Source of the DNA: Pseudomonadota bacterium
GTDB lineage: Bacteria > Pseudomonadota > Alphaproteobacteria > Rhizobiales > Beijerinckiaceae
Length of the DNA: 54,285 bases
Direction: 5' to 3'
NCBI GenBank assembly: GCA_021804825.1
Contig: JAJZGX010000004.1
Coordinates: forward strand, 1 to 54,285
Position 1 is the stretch's first letter. The number at the start of each line of letters is the position of its first letter. The notes under the pieces are model-generated. The model worked only from the letters and a program-made list of their open reading frames with translations. It did no database searches and was not told the origin of the DNA. A program made the translations under genes and the position numbers. Of the stretch, positions 16,324-24,946 are shown piece by piece.

Positions 16324-17625
16324 ATGGTTCGTTTTTCATATAATATGTACGAAATGACAATGCTGTCGCTGGCGCCTGCGCGCGCTTGGTCTGATGCGAC
16401 GAAGTTCATTTTCAACAACCCCGCCAATCCGCTTTCGCACACCAGCATGGGCCGCAATATCGCGGCCAGTGCAGAAATGTTCGAGCGCATGACCCGTCGT
16501 TATGGCAAGCCTGCCTTTGATTTGATCTCGACACTGGTGGCTGGCGAGCGCGTTGGCGTGCGCGAAGACATCGTCTGGCAAAAGCCGTTCTGTCGGCTCA
16601 TCCACTTCGTGCGCGATCTCGCGGTCACGCGCGCACCGCAACCAAAATTGCTGATCGTTGCGCCGCTGTCGGGCCATTACGCCACCTTGTTGCGCGGCAC
16701 AGTCGAAGCATTTTTGCCGCATTACGAGGTTTATATCACCGATTGGCAGGATGCGCGCACCGTGCCGATGATGATGGGCGCGTTCGATCTCGATGATTAT
16801 ATCGATTATCTCATCGAAATTGCACAATTGCTTCATGGCGACAGTTTCCCGGGCGTCGGCCTGCATACGCTCGGCGTGTGTCAGCCTTCCGTGCCGCTGA
16901 TTGCCGCTGTGGCGCTGATGGAGGCGGCGGGCGACAAGGCCGCGCCGCAATCCATGACACTGATGGGGGGGCCGATTGATACGCGCCGCAGCCCGACTGC
17001 GGTCAACAAGCTGGCGCAGGAGCGCGGCACGGAATGGTTCACTGATAATTGCATTCAGGTCGTGCCGTTTCCGCAACCGGGCATGGGGCGTCCGGTCTAT
17101 CCGGGCTTTCTGCAACTCTCCGGGTTCATGGCCATGAATTATGATCGCCATGTTGATGCTCATCGCGACATGTTCCAGCATCTGGTCGAAGGCGATGGTG
17201 ATCTTGCCGAGAAGCACCGCGAATTTTACGATGAATATCTCGCGGTGATGGATCTGACCGCCGAATATTATCTGCAAACCGTCGCGACCGTGTTCGTTGA
17301 TCATGCCCTGCCGAAAGGCACCATGACGCATCGCGGGAAACTGGTGGATCTGAAGGCGATTCGGAATTGTGGCCTGCTGACGGTCGAGGGCGAGAAGGAC
17401 GATATTTCCGGCGTCGGCCAGACCGAGGCAGCCCACGACTTGTGTCCGAACATTCCGGCGGCGCGCAAGGCGCATCATTTGCAGCTTGGCGTCGGGCATT
17501 ACGGTGTGTTCAACGGCTCGCGCTTCCGCGCCGAAATCGTGCCGCGCATCAATGATTTCATTGCAACCATCGCCCAGCAGCGCCCAGGCAAGACCGGCAA
17601 GAAACGGCTCGAACTGGTGGGCTGA
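16324..17625 (+). CDS. phaZ: Intracellular polyhydroxybutyrate depolymerase
   Basis: A 433-residue enzyme of the intracellular PHB depolymerase family, which mobilises stored polyhydroxyalkanoate granules. The start MVRFSYNMYEM fits the family. The nucleophile is Cys186 in a lipase-like box GVCQPS, as in the cysteine-type PhaZ1 group. The C-terminal histidine is probably in QLGVGHYGVFNGSRF, a strongly conserved family motif. The ATG at 16324 has AAGGA eight bases upstream; an in-frame GTG at 16318 would add two residues. It stands alone, with 228 bases before it and 217 after it in which no gene or clear terminator was seen. Confidence 0.95.
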   Translation: MVRFSYNMYEMTMLSLAPARAWSDATKFIFNNPANPLSHTSMGRNIAASAEMFERMTRRYGKPAFDLISTLVAGERVGVREDIVWQKPFCRLIHFVRDLAVTRAPQPKLLIVAPLSGHYATLLRGTVEAFLPHYEVYITDWQDARTVPMMMGAFDLDDYIDYLIEIAQLLHGDSFPGVGLHTLGVCQPSVPLIAAVALMEAAGDKAAPQSMTLMGGPIDTRRSPTAVNKLAQERGTEWFTDNCIQVVPFPQPGMGRPVYPGFLQLSGFMAMNYDRHVDAHRDMFQHLVEGDGDLAEKHREFYDEYLAVMDLTAEYYLQTVATVFVDHALPKGTMTHRGKLVDLKAIRNCGLLTVEGEKDDISGVGQTEAAHDLCPNIPAARKAHHLQLGVGHYGVFNGSRFRAEIVPRINDFIATIAQQRPGKTGKKRLELVG

Positions 17626-17842
17626 AAGCTGGTGGCTCCGGGCATGAGTGATGGGCCAGCCCTTTTCGACGGGCGGCGCGCCTGCACATGAGCATGCCGC
17701 GCCCTTGATCAACAGGGCGCTATGGCGGCCTTGCACGGAAAAGCCGCACGCTGCGCCTGAAGGGCGCTGATGCCGCTGGGCAAGCGCCGGATTTCCGCTT
17801 ATCTTTTGCGCCACCTTGTCCTTGATCCTCAGGCTCTGTCCG

Positions 17843-19261
17843 ATGGCTGATTATCCGCGTGACCTTGTTGGCTACGGCCGCTTCCCGCCTGTGGCGAAAT
17901 GGCCGGGCGCAGCGCGCATCGCCGTGCAATTCGTCATAAATTATGAGGAGGGCGGCGAGCGCAACATCCTGCATGGCGATGCGACATCCGAGGCGTTTTT
18001 ATCGGAGATTCCGGGAGCCGAACCGTGGCTTGGTCAACGTCACATGAACATGGAGTCGATTTACGAATATGGCGCCAGAGCCGGGTTCTGGCGGCTGTGG
18101 CGGCTGTTTACACAAGCCCATGTGCCGGTGACGGTGTTTGGTGTCGCCAGCGCGCTCCAGCGCAACCCCGAAGCGGTTGCCGCCATGCTGGAGGCGCGTT
18201 GGGAGATTGCCACGCATGGCTTGAAGTGGATCGATTATCGCCATGTCGATGCCGATGAGGAGGCTCGGCACATTGCCCGCGCCATCGCGTTGCAGACCGA
18301 ACTCACCGGGGCGCGCCCGCTCGGGTTTTATCAGGGGCGCTCGTCGGTGGCGACGCTGGATCTGGGCGCAGCCGAGCAGGGCTTCGTCTATCTGAGTGAC
18401 ACATATGCCGATGATCTGCCCTATTGGATGACGGGGCCGCATGGCCCGCAACTGATTGTGCCCTATACGCTGGATGTCAATGACATGCGCTTTGCGCCGG
18501 GGGCCGGTTTTACCGAGGGCGACCAGTTTTTCACCTATCTCAAAGACAGTTTCGACACGCTCCATGAAGAAGGCGCGCACCACCCGAAAATGCTGTCCAT
18601 CGGGCTGCACTGCCGTCTGGCCGGGCGTCCGGGACGCAGTGCGGCGGTGAAGCGCTTTTTGGACTATATTGCGGGCCATGAGCAGGTTTATGTCGCGACG
18701 CGGCTCGACATCGCCCGCCACTGGATTGCGACCAACCCGCCACCCGGCGGTTACCTGCCCAGCAAGATGCCGCGCGCGCTGTTTGTCGAGGTGTTCGGCG
18801 GCGTTTATGAACATAGCCCGCATATTGCCGAGGCGGCGCATCGGGCCGGATTTGGCCCCGCACATGATCATGCTGCGGGCCTTGCCGGTGCCATGGCGCA
18901 GGCGGCGCAGGCCTTGACCGACGCGCAAAAGCTGGCGCTGATCTGCACCCATCCCGACCTTGCCGGCCGCTTGGCGATGGCGGGCCATCTCAGCGAGGCG
19001 TCGGGTGATGAACAGGCCAGCGCCGGTCTTGATCGGCTGACCGAGGACGAACGCGCGCGCTTTCACGTGCTCAATGATGCCTATCGCCAGAAATTTGCCA
19101 TGCCCTTCGTCATGGCGGTGCGCGGCCGCAGCAAGGCCGAGATCAAGGCGGCATTCGAGCGGCGGCTCGGGCATTCGAGGGCCGAAGAACAGGCGCAGGC
19201 GCTCACGGAAATCGACAAGATTGCCCGTTTGCGGCTTGAGGCGCATTTTGCGCGCCGCTGA
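17843..19261 (+). CDS. puuE: Allantoinase PuuE fused to OHCU decarboxylase
   Basis: A 472-residue fusion of two ureide-pathway enzymes. Residues 1 to about 300 are PuuE, the cofactor-free allantoinase of the polysaccharide deacetylase fold (VQFVINYEEGGERNIL, then EIATHGLKWIDY). Residues from about 315 on are a 2-oxo-4-hydroxy-4-carboxy-5-ureidoimidazoline decarboxylase, recognised by CTHPDLAGRL and SGDEQASAGLDRL. The second domain makes allantoin and the first opens its ring, so the product of one is the substrate of the other. The ATG at 17843 begins the family sequence MADYPRDL; an upstream TTG is in frame. No other uric-acid genes are adjacent. Confidence 0.92.
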   Translation: MADYPRDLVGYGRFPPVAKWPGAARIAVQFVINYEEGGERNILHGDATSEAFLSEIPGAEPWLGQRHMNMESIYEYGARAGFWRLWRLFTQAHVPVTVFGVASALQRNPEAVAAMLEARWEIATHGLKWIDYRHVDADEEARHIARAIALQTELTGARPLGFYQGRSSVATLDLGAAEQGFVYLSDTYADDLPYWMTGPHGPQLIVPYTLDVNDMRFAPGAGFTEGDQFFTYLKDSFDTLHEEGAHHPKMLSIGLHCRLAGRPGRSAAVKRFLDYIAGHEQVYVATRLDIARHWIATNPPPGGYLPSKMPRALFVEVFGGVYEHSPHIAEAAHRAGFGPAHDHAAGLAGAMAQAAQALTDAQKLALICTHPDLAGRLAMAGHLSEASGDEQASAGLDRLTEDERARFHVLNDAYRQKFAMPFVMAVRGRSKAEIKAAFERRLGHSRAEEQAQALTEIDKIARLRLEAHFARR

Positions 19262-19276
19262 GGCTGACGCGCGCTT

Positions 19277-22200
19277 TCAGGGCAGGGCCGCAAGAGCTTC
19301 GCGGGCGCGTTGGGCAAAAAGCAGCGCGCCCTGACTTTGCGCCAAAGCTTCCGCCTTGATGAAGGCGGCGCGGGCGGCGGCCTCATCGGCGTCGCGCCGC
19401 CATGCCAACTCGCCTGAAAGCCGCACGATCTCGGCCTCCATGGTCAAGTAGCCCAGCCCGTCATCGCGCAATTGTGCGGCGGCCGTCAGCCAGATCTGCG
19501 CCTCGTCGAGATGCCCCTGAAGCAGACAGACTTCGGCAAATTGCACGTGCCATGCGTTCCAATAGGCCCTGACCTCGCCCATGCGCGTCAGGCCCTCGCG
19601 CGCCAGAGTGATGCCGCGGGCGCCATGGCCTTCAAGCACAAGCACCATGCCACGGAAAAGCAGGACATGGCCGCGCCAAAACGACGGGTTGTGCAGCATT
19701 TGCAGGGCATGGGCCTGCCCGGCGTAATCGGCCAGAGCCTTGCGATCGCGCATGATCCATGCCGTGACGCAGCCTGCAAACAGAACCGCGTAATATTGCG
19801 GGTTCACCCGCCCGGTGTTGCGGGCCATCGCCAGCGCCTCGGCGCGCCAATGGCGGGCAAGAGCAAAATCGCCGCGCAACGCATAAAACTGGGCGAGGCC
19901 GACCTTGGCATTGACGATCTGGTGCGAGGGGCCGACCTTGACGAGATCAAGCTCGTCCTCGTCGGGCTTGTAGAGATCAACGGCTTGCTGCAGATGATGC
20001 TGCGCCATATCCAGTTCACCGACAAATATATTGGATGTGCCGATCGCGCGGTGCCCCACCAGCCGTTCAAACCTCGTTCCGTCCTTGGCAAGCTCGTAAA
20101 TCCGCACCGCCAATTGATAGTTCGACGCCATCGAAACAACATTGCCAAGCGCTCCCCACCTGACGGCGAGCGCCGAAATCAGCGCCGATTTCTGGTCTAC
20201 CCGTTGGCTGAGAAGGCTGGCTGCTTCGATCTGTTCAACGACTTTGGGGTCGCCAGGGCCATAAAGATAAACGAGCGGGCCAACCAAAGACAGGCGATAG
20301 GAGAGTTCGCGCACGTCGCGCTCGCGGCTTGGCGTCACTTCGGCATTGGCGCTCAGCGCCTGCTCGAAATAGGCGGCAGCTTCCGAATAATGGGACTGCT
20401 GGCTGGCCTGCAAGCCTGCCTCCTCCCATTGCATGGCGGCCTGCTCCATATTGCCGGCCCCAGCCAGTTGATAAGCGAGGGTGTGGCGCAAGGTTTTGGT
20501 GATTTCAGCAAAATCACGCAGCATCGTCGCAGCGATCTTGCCGTGCAGACGCTGACGCTCGGAGCGCAGCAGCAATTCATAGGCAGCTTCGTGCATCAGG
20601 CGGTGTCGAAATTGGTAGGTGACACCATAGCGGCTGGAGGTTTTCGCCAGCACGCCAGCTTCCACCAGTTCGCGCAAGCCCTCTTCAAGGTCCTGCTCGG
20701 GCATTTCTTGCAAGGCCTCCAGCAGCATCAGGGGAAATTCGCGCGCAATGGCGGCGCATAATTGCGCGACCCGGCGTCCATGAAGCAAAGCGTCAAGGCG
20801 CACATACAGCGACTCGGTAAGCGTTGCGGGTATGGTTGCCTGCGCTGTCGGCTGACCCGCCGCGCCCATTGCTGGCTCGAGATAGCCTTTGGTCAATTCC
20901 TCGGCAAACAGCGGAATGCCGTCAGCGCGCGCCACCAGCGCCGCCAACGCATCTTTCGGCAAGGCGACCGGATGCGCAGTCTGCGCCACAACCTGCGCAA
21001 TTTCGCTCTGGCTCATGCGATCAAGCTCGATTCGGCGCGTGCCCAACCGTCGCAACCACCCCGGTTCAGCAGAATCACGCGAGGTCAGCACCGTCAACCA
21101 GGTTTTGGAGGCAGCGCTCTGGTGCACAATCTCAAAGAGTTCGGCGGTGGACGGATCCATCCATTGGATGTCTTCGATGATCAGCAGGCGCGATTGCCGC
21201 GCCAGAGCCGCCACCAATGTGGCAAGCACGCGCAACGTTCGCTGGCGTTTTTCCAGCGAGTTCATGGATGGCAAATTATGGGTTGCGGTCAGATCAAGGC
21301 CCATAAATTCATAAACAAGAACCAAATTTTCCTGGAACATATCAATATGATATTCCAAAAATCTGTTCAAAGATTCGATGTTTTTAGCGTTGGTTCCATA
21401 AACGGTAAAACCTGACAGCCGCTCGATCATATATCTGACGGGATATAAAGCGACATGAATGTTGAATGGCGAACATTGCATCAGAACATCTGGAGAATGC
21501 GCGGTGCTTGTGGTGAAAATCATGTGTTCGACAATGCTTGATTTGCCCAGCCCCGGCTCGCCGCATAAATATACGACGGTTCCTTTGTCGTTTCGGGCGG
21601 CTTCCAGCCATGTATCAAGGCGCGAAATCTCGCTCTCGCGCCCGACAAGCCGGTATTCGCCATGCAGATGCCGCAGCGCAGAGAATCGGCTTCTGGCGCG
21701 GCTTTCACCTTCGACCCGCCAGAAAGCCGCAGGTGCAGCGGTTTTGCCATCCTGCTCCAAAGCCTGGCAAACAAACAGGTTGCCGAGCATTTTTCGGGTC
21801 GAGGCAGCGATGATCAACTCATTAGGCGGCGCAATGCGTTCGGCGCTGGCGGCAATGCGGGTGACGTCGCCGCCCAGATCAACCTGCAGGCCGTCATTTT
21901 CGCCGAGACTGTCCTGAACGATGGCTGGGCCGGTCGCGGCTCCGATGCGCAGGCGCGGCTGATGTCCGGCAATGGGAGCCAAGGCCTTGATGTCGCGTAA
22001 ACATTGCAAGGCCGCTCGCACCGCGCGCTCCGCATCGAGGCCCTGCGCATGGGGATAACCGAAGCTGGCATGAATGCCATCACCCTCAAAGCGCAGCACA
22101 TGGCCCATGCTCGCATCCACGGCGAGGGTGACGATTTTGCGCATGGCGAGGATGATATCGCGGGCAATTTCCGGATCAAACCGCGCGGCCAACTCCGTGG

Positions 22201-22480
22201 AGCCGACCAGATCAAACACAAGTATGGTGACGACGCGCCAGTGGAGAGTCCTGTCCTGGCTCGTCTCGGGACGGAATTTGATCTGGCTGGCCTTCTGCGC
22301 GGCATCGAGCAACAACCGGCGATGATCGACTGAACGCACTCCAAGATCGCGTAAATCGTCTTTGGTCAGCGTTGGCAGAATATCAAAATCGATATGATTC
22401 GAGCTAAAGCTCGCCGCATAAGCGGACAAGCCGAGCGACTCTAGCCAAGTTACTATGGCATTGCTACTTCGACCCGTCAT
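19277..22480 (-). CDS. SAM domain / class III cyclase-like / AAA ATPase / TPR protein
   Basis: A 1067-residue multidomain protein. Residues 7-65 form a SAM domain (WLESLGLSAYAASF). Residues 83-260 are a class III nucleotide cyclase domain with both metal aspartates (Asp90, Asp134). However, the purine-specifying lysine is Arg130, and the transition-state Asn and Arg are Arg208 and Ser212 by alignment to the usual GETPNLAARLQ motif. Residues 280-450 are an AAA/STAND ATPase with Walker A GEPGLGKS (about 308-315) and Walker B LLIIEDIQWMD. The rest is a helical TPR-like region. Relatives are cytoplasmic signalling proteins; cyclase activity here is doubtful. It lies convergent with puuE, 15 bases apart, and downstream of rpoD. 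Confidence 0.9.
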   Translation of the reverse strand: MTGRSSNAIVTWLESLGLSAYAASFSSNHIDFDILPTLTKDDLRDLGVRSVDHRRLLLDAAQKASQIKFRPETSQDRTLHWRVVTILVFDLVGSTELAARFDPEIARDIILAMRKIVTLAVDASMGHVLRFEGDGIHASFGYPHAQGLDAERAVRAALQCLRDIKALAPIAGHQPRLRIGAATGPAIVQDSLGENDGLQVDLGGDVTRIAASAERIAPPNELIIAASTRKMLGNLFVCQALEQDGKTAAPAAFWRVEGESRARSRFSALRHLHGEYRLVGRESEISRLDTWLEAARNDKGTVVYLCGEPGLGKSSIVEHMIFTTSTAHSPDVLMQCSPFNIHVALYPVRYMIERLSGFTVYGTNAKNIESLNRFLEYHIDMFQENLVLVYEFMGLDLTATHNLPSMNSLEKRQRTLRVLATLVAALARQSRLLIIEDIQWMDPSTAELFEIVHQSAASKTWLTVLTSRDSAEPGWLRRLGTRRIELDRMSQSEIAQVVAQTAHPVALPKDALAALVARADGIPLFAEELTKGYLEPAMGAAGQPTAQATIPATLTESLYVRLDALLHGRRVAQLCAAIAREFPLMLLEALQEMPEQDLEEGLRELVEAGVLAKTSSRYGVTYQFRHRLMHEAAYELLLRSERQRLHGKIAATMLRDFAEITKTLRHTLAYQLAGAGNMEQAAMQWEEAGLQASQQSHYSEAAAYFEQALSANAEVTPSRERDVRELSYRLSLVGPLVYLYGPGDPKVVEQIEAASLLSQRVDQKSALISALAVRWGALGNVVSMASNYQLAVRIYELAKDGTRFERLVGHRAIGTSNIFVGELDMAQHHLQQAVDLYKPDEDELDLVKVGPSHQIVNAKVGLAQFYALRGDFALARHWRAEALAMARNTGRVNPQYYAVLFAGCVTAWIMRDRKALADYAGQAHALQMLHNPSFWRGHVLLFRGMVLVLEGHGARGITLAREGLTRMGEVRAYWNAWHVQFAEVCLLQGHLDEAQIWLTAAAQLRDDGLGYLTMEAEIVRLSGELAWRRDADEAAARAAFIKAEALAQSQGALLFAQRAREALAALP

Positions 22481-22628
22481 AACCCCACCAACTGTCTTTG
22501 TGTTGCGTCAAACAAACACGATAAATCCAGTCAAATGGCAAGTATGATACTTGAACGATTCCAAAATTCAAAATGTTACAAAACTTCAAATACCTGCTGT
22601 GCGGCAAAAAACATGCCAGACTTGCACC

Positions 22629-22645
22629 TTCCGCGGGCCGCGGAA
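22629..22645. repeat. 17-bp palindrome upstream of the cyclase-like gene
   Basis: Perfect eight-base arms TTCCGCGG and CCGCGGAA separated by a single G. It lies about 150 bases before the start of the cyclase-like gene, in the 289-base gap behind rpoD. A one-base loop makes it a poor hairpin in its full form, so a dimeric protein-binding site is more likely. No T-run adjoins it. Confidence 0.5.
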
Positions 22646-22727
22646 ACTTAAACCCGAACGAAGATCATGAAACTGCACGCGGCTGTTCGCAATAGCACTA
22701 TAGTTACATGCAGATGATAGATTCACG

Positions 22728-22750
22728 ACCGCTGCCTTTCGGGTAGCGGT
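22728..22750 (-). terminator. Possible hairpin terminator after rpoD
   Basis: The sequence from ACCGCTGCC to the matching GGGTAGCGGT can form a nine-pair stem with one G-T pair and a loop of about five bases, 20 bases past the rpoD stop. No clear run of T follows in the direction of rpoD transcription, so it is only a weak candidate for intrinsic termination. Confidence 0.35.
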
Positions 22751-22769
22751 GCCCTGCGCTCGGCACGCG

Positions 22770-24788
22770 TCAGTTGTCCAGGAAGCTGCGCAATCTGCGC
22801 GAACGGCTCGGATGTTTCAGCTTGCGCAGCGCCTTGGCTTCGATCTGCCGGATGCGCTCGCGCGTCACCGAAAACTGCTGGCCTACTTCTTCGAGTGTGT
22901 GATCCTGATTCATGCCGATGCCGAAACGCATGCGCAGCACCCGTTCCTCGCGCGGCGTCAGTGAGGCCAGCACGCGGGTGGTGGTCTCGCGCAGATTGTT
23001 CTGGATCGCCGCATCAATCGGCAGGAGCGCCGATTTGTCCTCGATGAAATCCCCAAGGTGGCTGTCTTCCTCGTCACCAATCGGTGTTTCGAGGCTGATC
23101 GGCTCTTTGGCGATTTTCAGCACCTTGCGCACTTTTTCGAGGGGCATGGCGAGCTTTTCGGCCAGTTCCTCGGGTGTTGGCTCGCGGCCGGACTCGTGCA
23201 GCATCTGGCGCGACGTGCGCACGATCTTGTTGATCGTTTCGATCATGTGCACGGGAATCCGGATCGTGCGCGCCTGATCGGCGATCGAGCGCGTGATGGC
23301 CTGCCTGATCCACCACGTCGCGTAAGTCGAGAATTTATAGCCGCGGCGGTATTCGAACTTGTCAACGGCCTTCATCAGGCCGATGTTGCCTTCCTGAATG
23401 AGATCAAGGAATTGCAAGCCGCGGTTGGTGTATTTCTTGGCGATGGAAATCACCAGACGCAGGTTGGCCTCGACCATTTCCTTCTTGGCCTGCCGCGCCT
23501 CGCGCTCACCCTTTTGCACCATCAGCACGATGCGACGAAATTCCTGAATTTCGAGGCCGGTTTCGGTCGCAAGCGTATGGATGTCGCCGCGCAATTCCTT
23601 GATGCGCTCCTTTTCGACCGCAATATATTCCTTCCAGCCGCGCCCGCTGAGTTTGGAAACGCGCAGCAGCCATTTGGGGTCGAGTTCGAAATTCTGGTAA
23701 TTCTTGAGGAAATCCTCGCGCATGACGCCGTGCCCTTCAGCAAGGCGCAGCAGCCGGGTTTCAAAACCAATCAAGCGCTTGTTGATGTCATAGAGTTGCT
23801 CGACCAGCGCGTCGATGCGGTTCTGGTTCAGCGACAGCGATTTGACATCAACAACAATCTCTTTTTTCAGCGCTTTGTATTTACGCTCCTGCGAGGGGCT
23901 CAACACCTCGTTGTTCAGCTTGTTCTTGACATTGGTATCCTGCAGGCGGCGCAATTTTTCCGAAGCGCTGGCAATGCGGTCGAAGGTCTCCAGAACCTTG
24001 GGCTTCAATTCCGATTCCATCGCCGACAACGACAGGGCATTTTCCATGTCGTCTTCGTCGTCGAAGTTTTCCGGCGGCGGCATATCGGCATCCAGCCCTT
24101 CGGGCGGATCGCGCGGCGCGGTCGCCGGGGCCCCGGCGGCGTCAGCGGCTGCGGGCACATCGACCTTGGGGGTATTCTTGCTGTCCGGGCCAGCGTAAGT
24201 GGCTTCAAGATCAATGATCTCGCGCAGCAGAACCTTGCCTTCATTCAATTCATCGCGCCAGATGATGATCGCCTGAAAGGTCAAAGGGCTTTCACAAAGG
24301 CCGGCAATCATGGCTTCGCGCCCGGCTTCGATGCGCTTGGCAATGGCAATCTCGCCCTCGCGCGAGAGCAACTCAACCGCGCCCATTTCGCGCAGATACA
24401 TGCGCACGGGATCGTCGGTGCGGTCGATCGGCTCGGATGTGCGGGTCGCCACTGCGCTCGAGCGCGATTGGGCCACGAGATCGCCACCTTCGGGCTCGTC
24501 TTCCTCGGCGGCTTCTTCAGCGGTCGCTTCGGTATCTTCGACGTCGTCGCCTTCCGAAACGCTGATACCCATTTCGCTGAGCATGGCGTAAATGTCTTCG
24601 ATCTGGTCTGAAGTCACTTCTTCGGACGGCAGAACGGCGTTGAGTTCGGCATGGGTGACAAAGCCGCGCTTCTTGGCGAGCTTGATCATGCGCTTGACGG
24701 CGGCATCCGATAGATCCAGCAGCGGACTATCCGGTGCCTCGGCAACCGCCGTTTCACCAGAAATCTTCTCTTCAGCCTTCTTCGCCAT
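22770..24788 (-). CDS. rpoD: Primary sigma factor RpoD (sigma-70)
   Basis: A 672-residue housekeeping sigma factor. Region 1.1 is N-terminal, followed by an acidic stretch ([12 protein letters not shown]) and a long non-conserved insert. Regions 2.1-2.4 contain [36 protein letters not shown] and the -10 recognition helix [20 protein letters not shown]. Region 4 has [16 protein letters not shown] and the -35 helix [20 protein letters not shown]. The protein ends [10 protein letters not shown] as in other alphaproteobacteria. The ATG at 24788 has GAGAAGG upstream; the TTG before it is also in frame. dnaG lies 158 bases upstream on the same strand, the usual dnaG-rpoD order. Confidence 0.98.
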   Translation of the reverse strand: MAKKAEEKISGETAVAEAPDSPLLDLSDAAVKRMIKLAKKRGFVTHAELNAVLPSEEVTSDQIEDIYAMLSEMGISVSEGDDVEDTEATAEEAAEEDEPEGGDLVAQSRSSAVATRTSEPIDRTDDPVRMYLREMGAVELLSREGEIAIAKRIEAGREAMIAGLCESPLTFQAIIIWRDELNEGKVLLREIIDLEATYAGPDSKNTPKVDVPAAADAAGAPATAPRDPPEGLDADMPPPENFDDEDDMENALSLSAMESELKPKVLETFDRIASASEKLRRLQDTNVKNKLNNEVLSPSQERKYKALKKEIVVDVKSLSLNQNRIDALVEQLYDINKRLIGFETRLLRLAEGHGVMREDFLKNYQNFELDPKWLLRVSKLSGRGWKEYIAVEKERIKELRGDIHTLATETGLEIQEFRRIVLMVQKGEREARQAKKEMVEANLRLVISIAKKYTNRGLQFLDLIQEGNIGLMKAVDKFEYRRGYKFSTYATWWIRQAITRSIADQARTIRIPVHMIETINKIVRTSRQMLHESGREPTPEELAEKLAMPLEKVRKVLKIAKEPISLETPIGDEEDSHLGDFIEDKSALLPIDAAIQNNLRETTTRVLASLTPREERVLRMRFGIGMNQDHTLEEVGQQFSVTRERIRQIEAKALRKLKHPSRSRRLRSFLDN

Positions 24789-24946
24789 CAAGCCTTCTCC
24801 CGTCCGCCTGTTCCTGACACTGGCAGCGCTACCAAAGGCAGGCCGACTCGCGCATCAAATGTTTATGCCCCCAACGGGCTTAAGCCAGCGTTAACCACAA
24901 CCCTGACGCTCCAGCGCCGTGATCCTGGCCAAACGCAGCATCGACG

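Noticed and set aside
16336-17814. 492-codon open frame opposite phaZ
   Set aside because: PhaZ has clear catalytic motifs on the plus strand, and the opposite frame is low-complexity shadow sequence.
23058-24611. 517-codon open frame on the plus strand opposite rpoD
   Set aside because: RpoD is unmistakable on the minus strand; the opposite frame shows no domain and no ribosome binding site.
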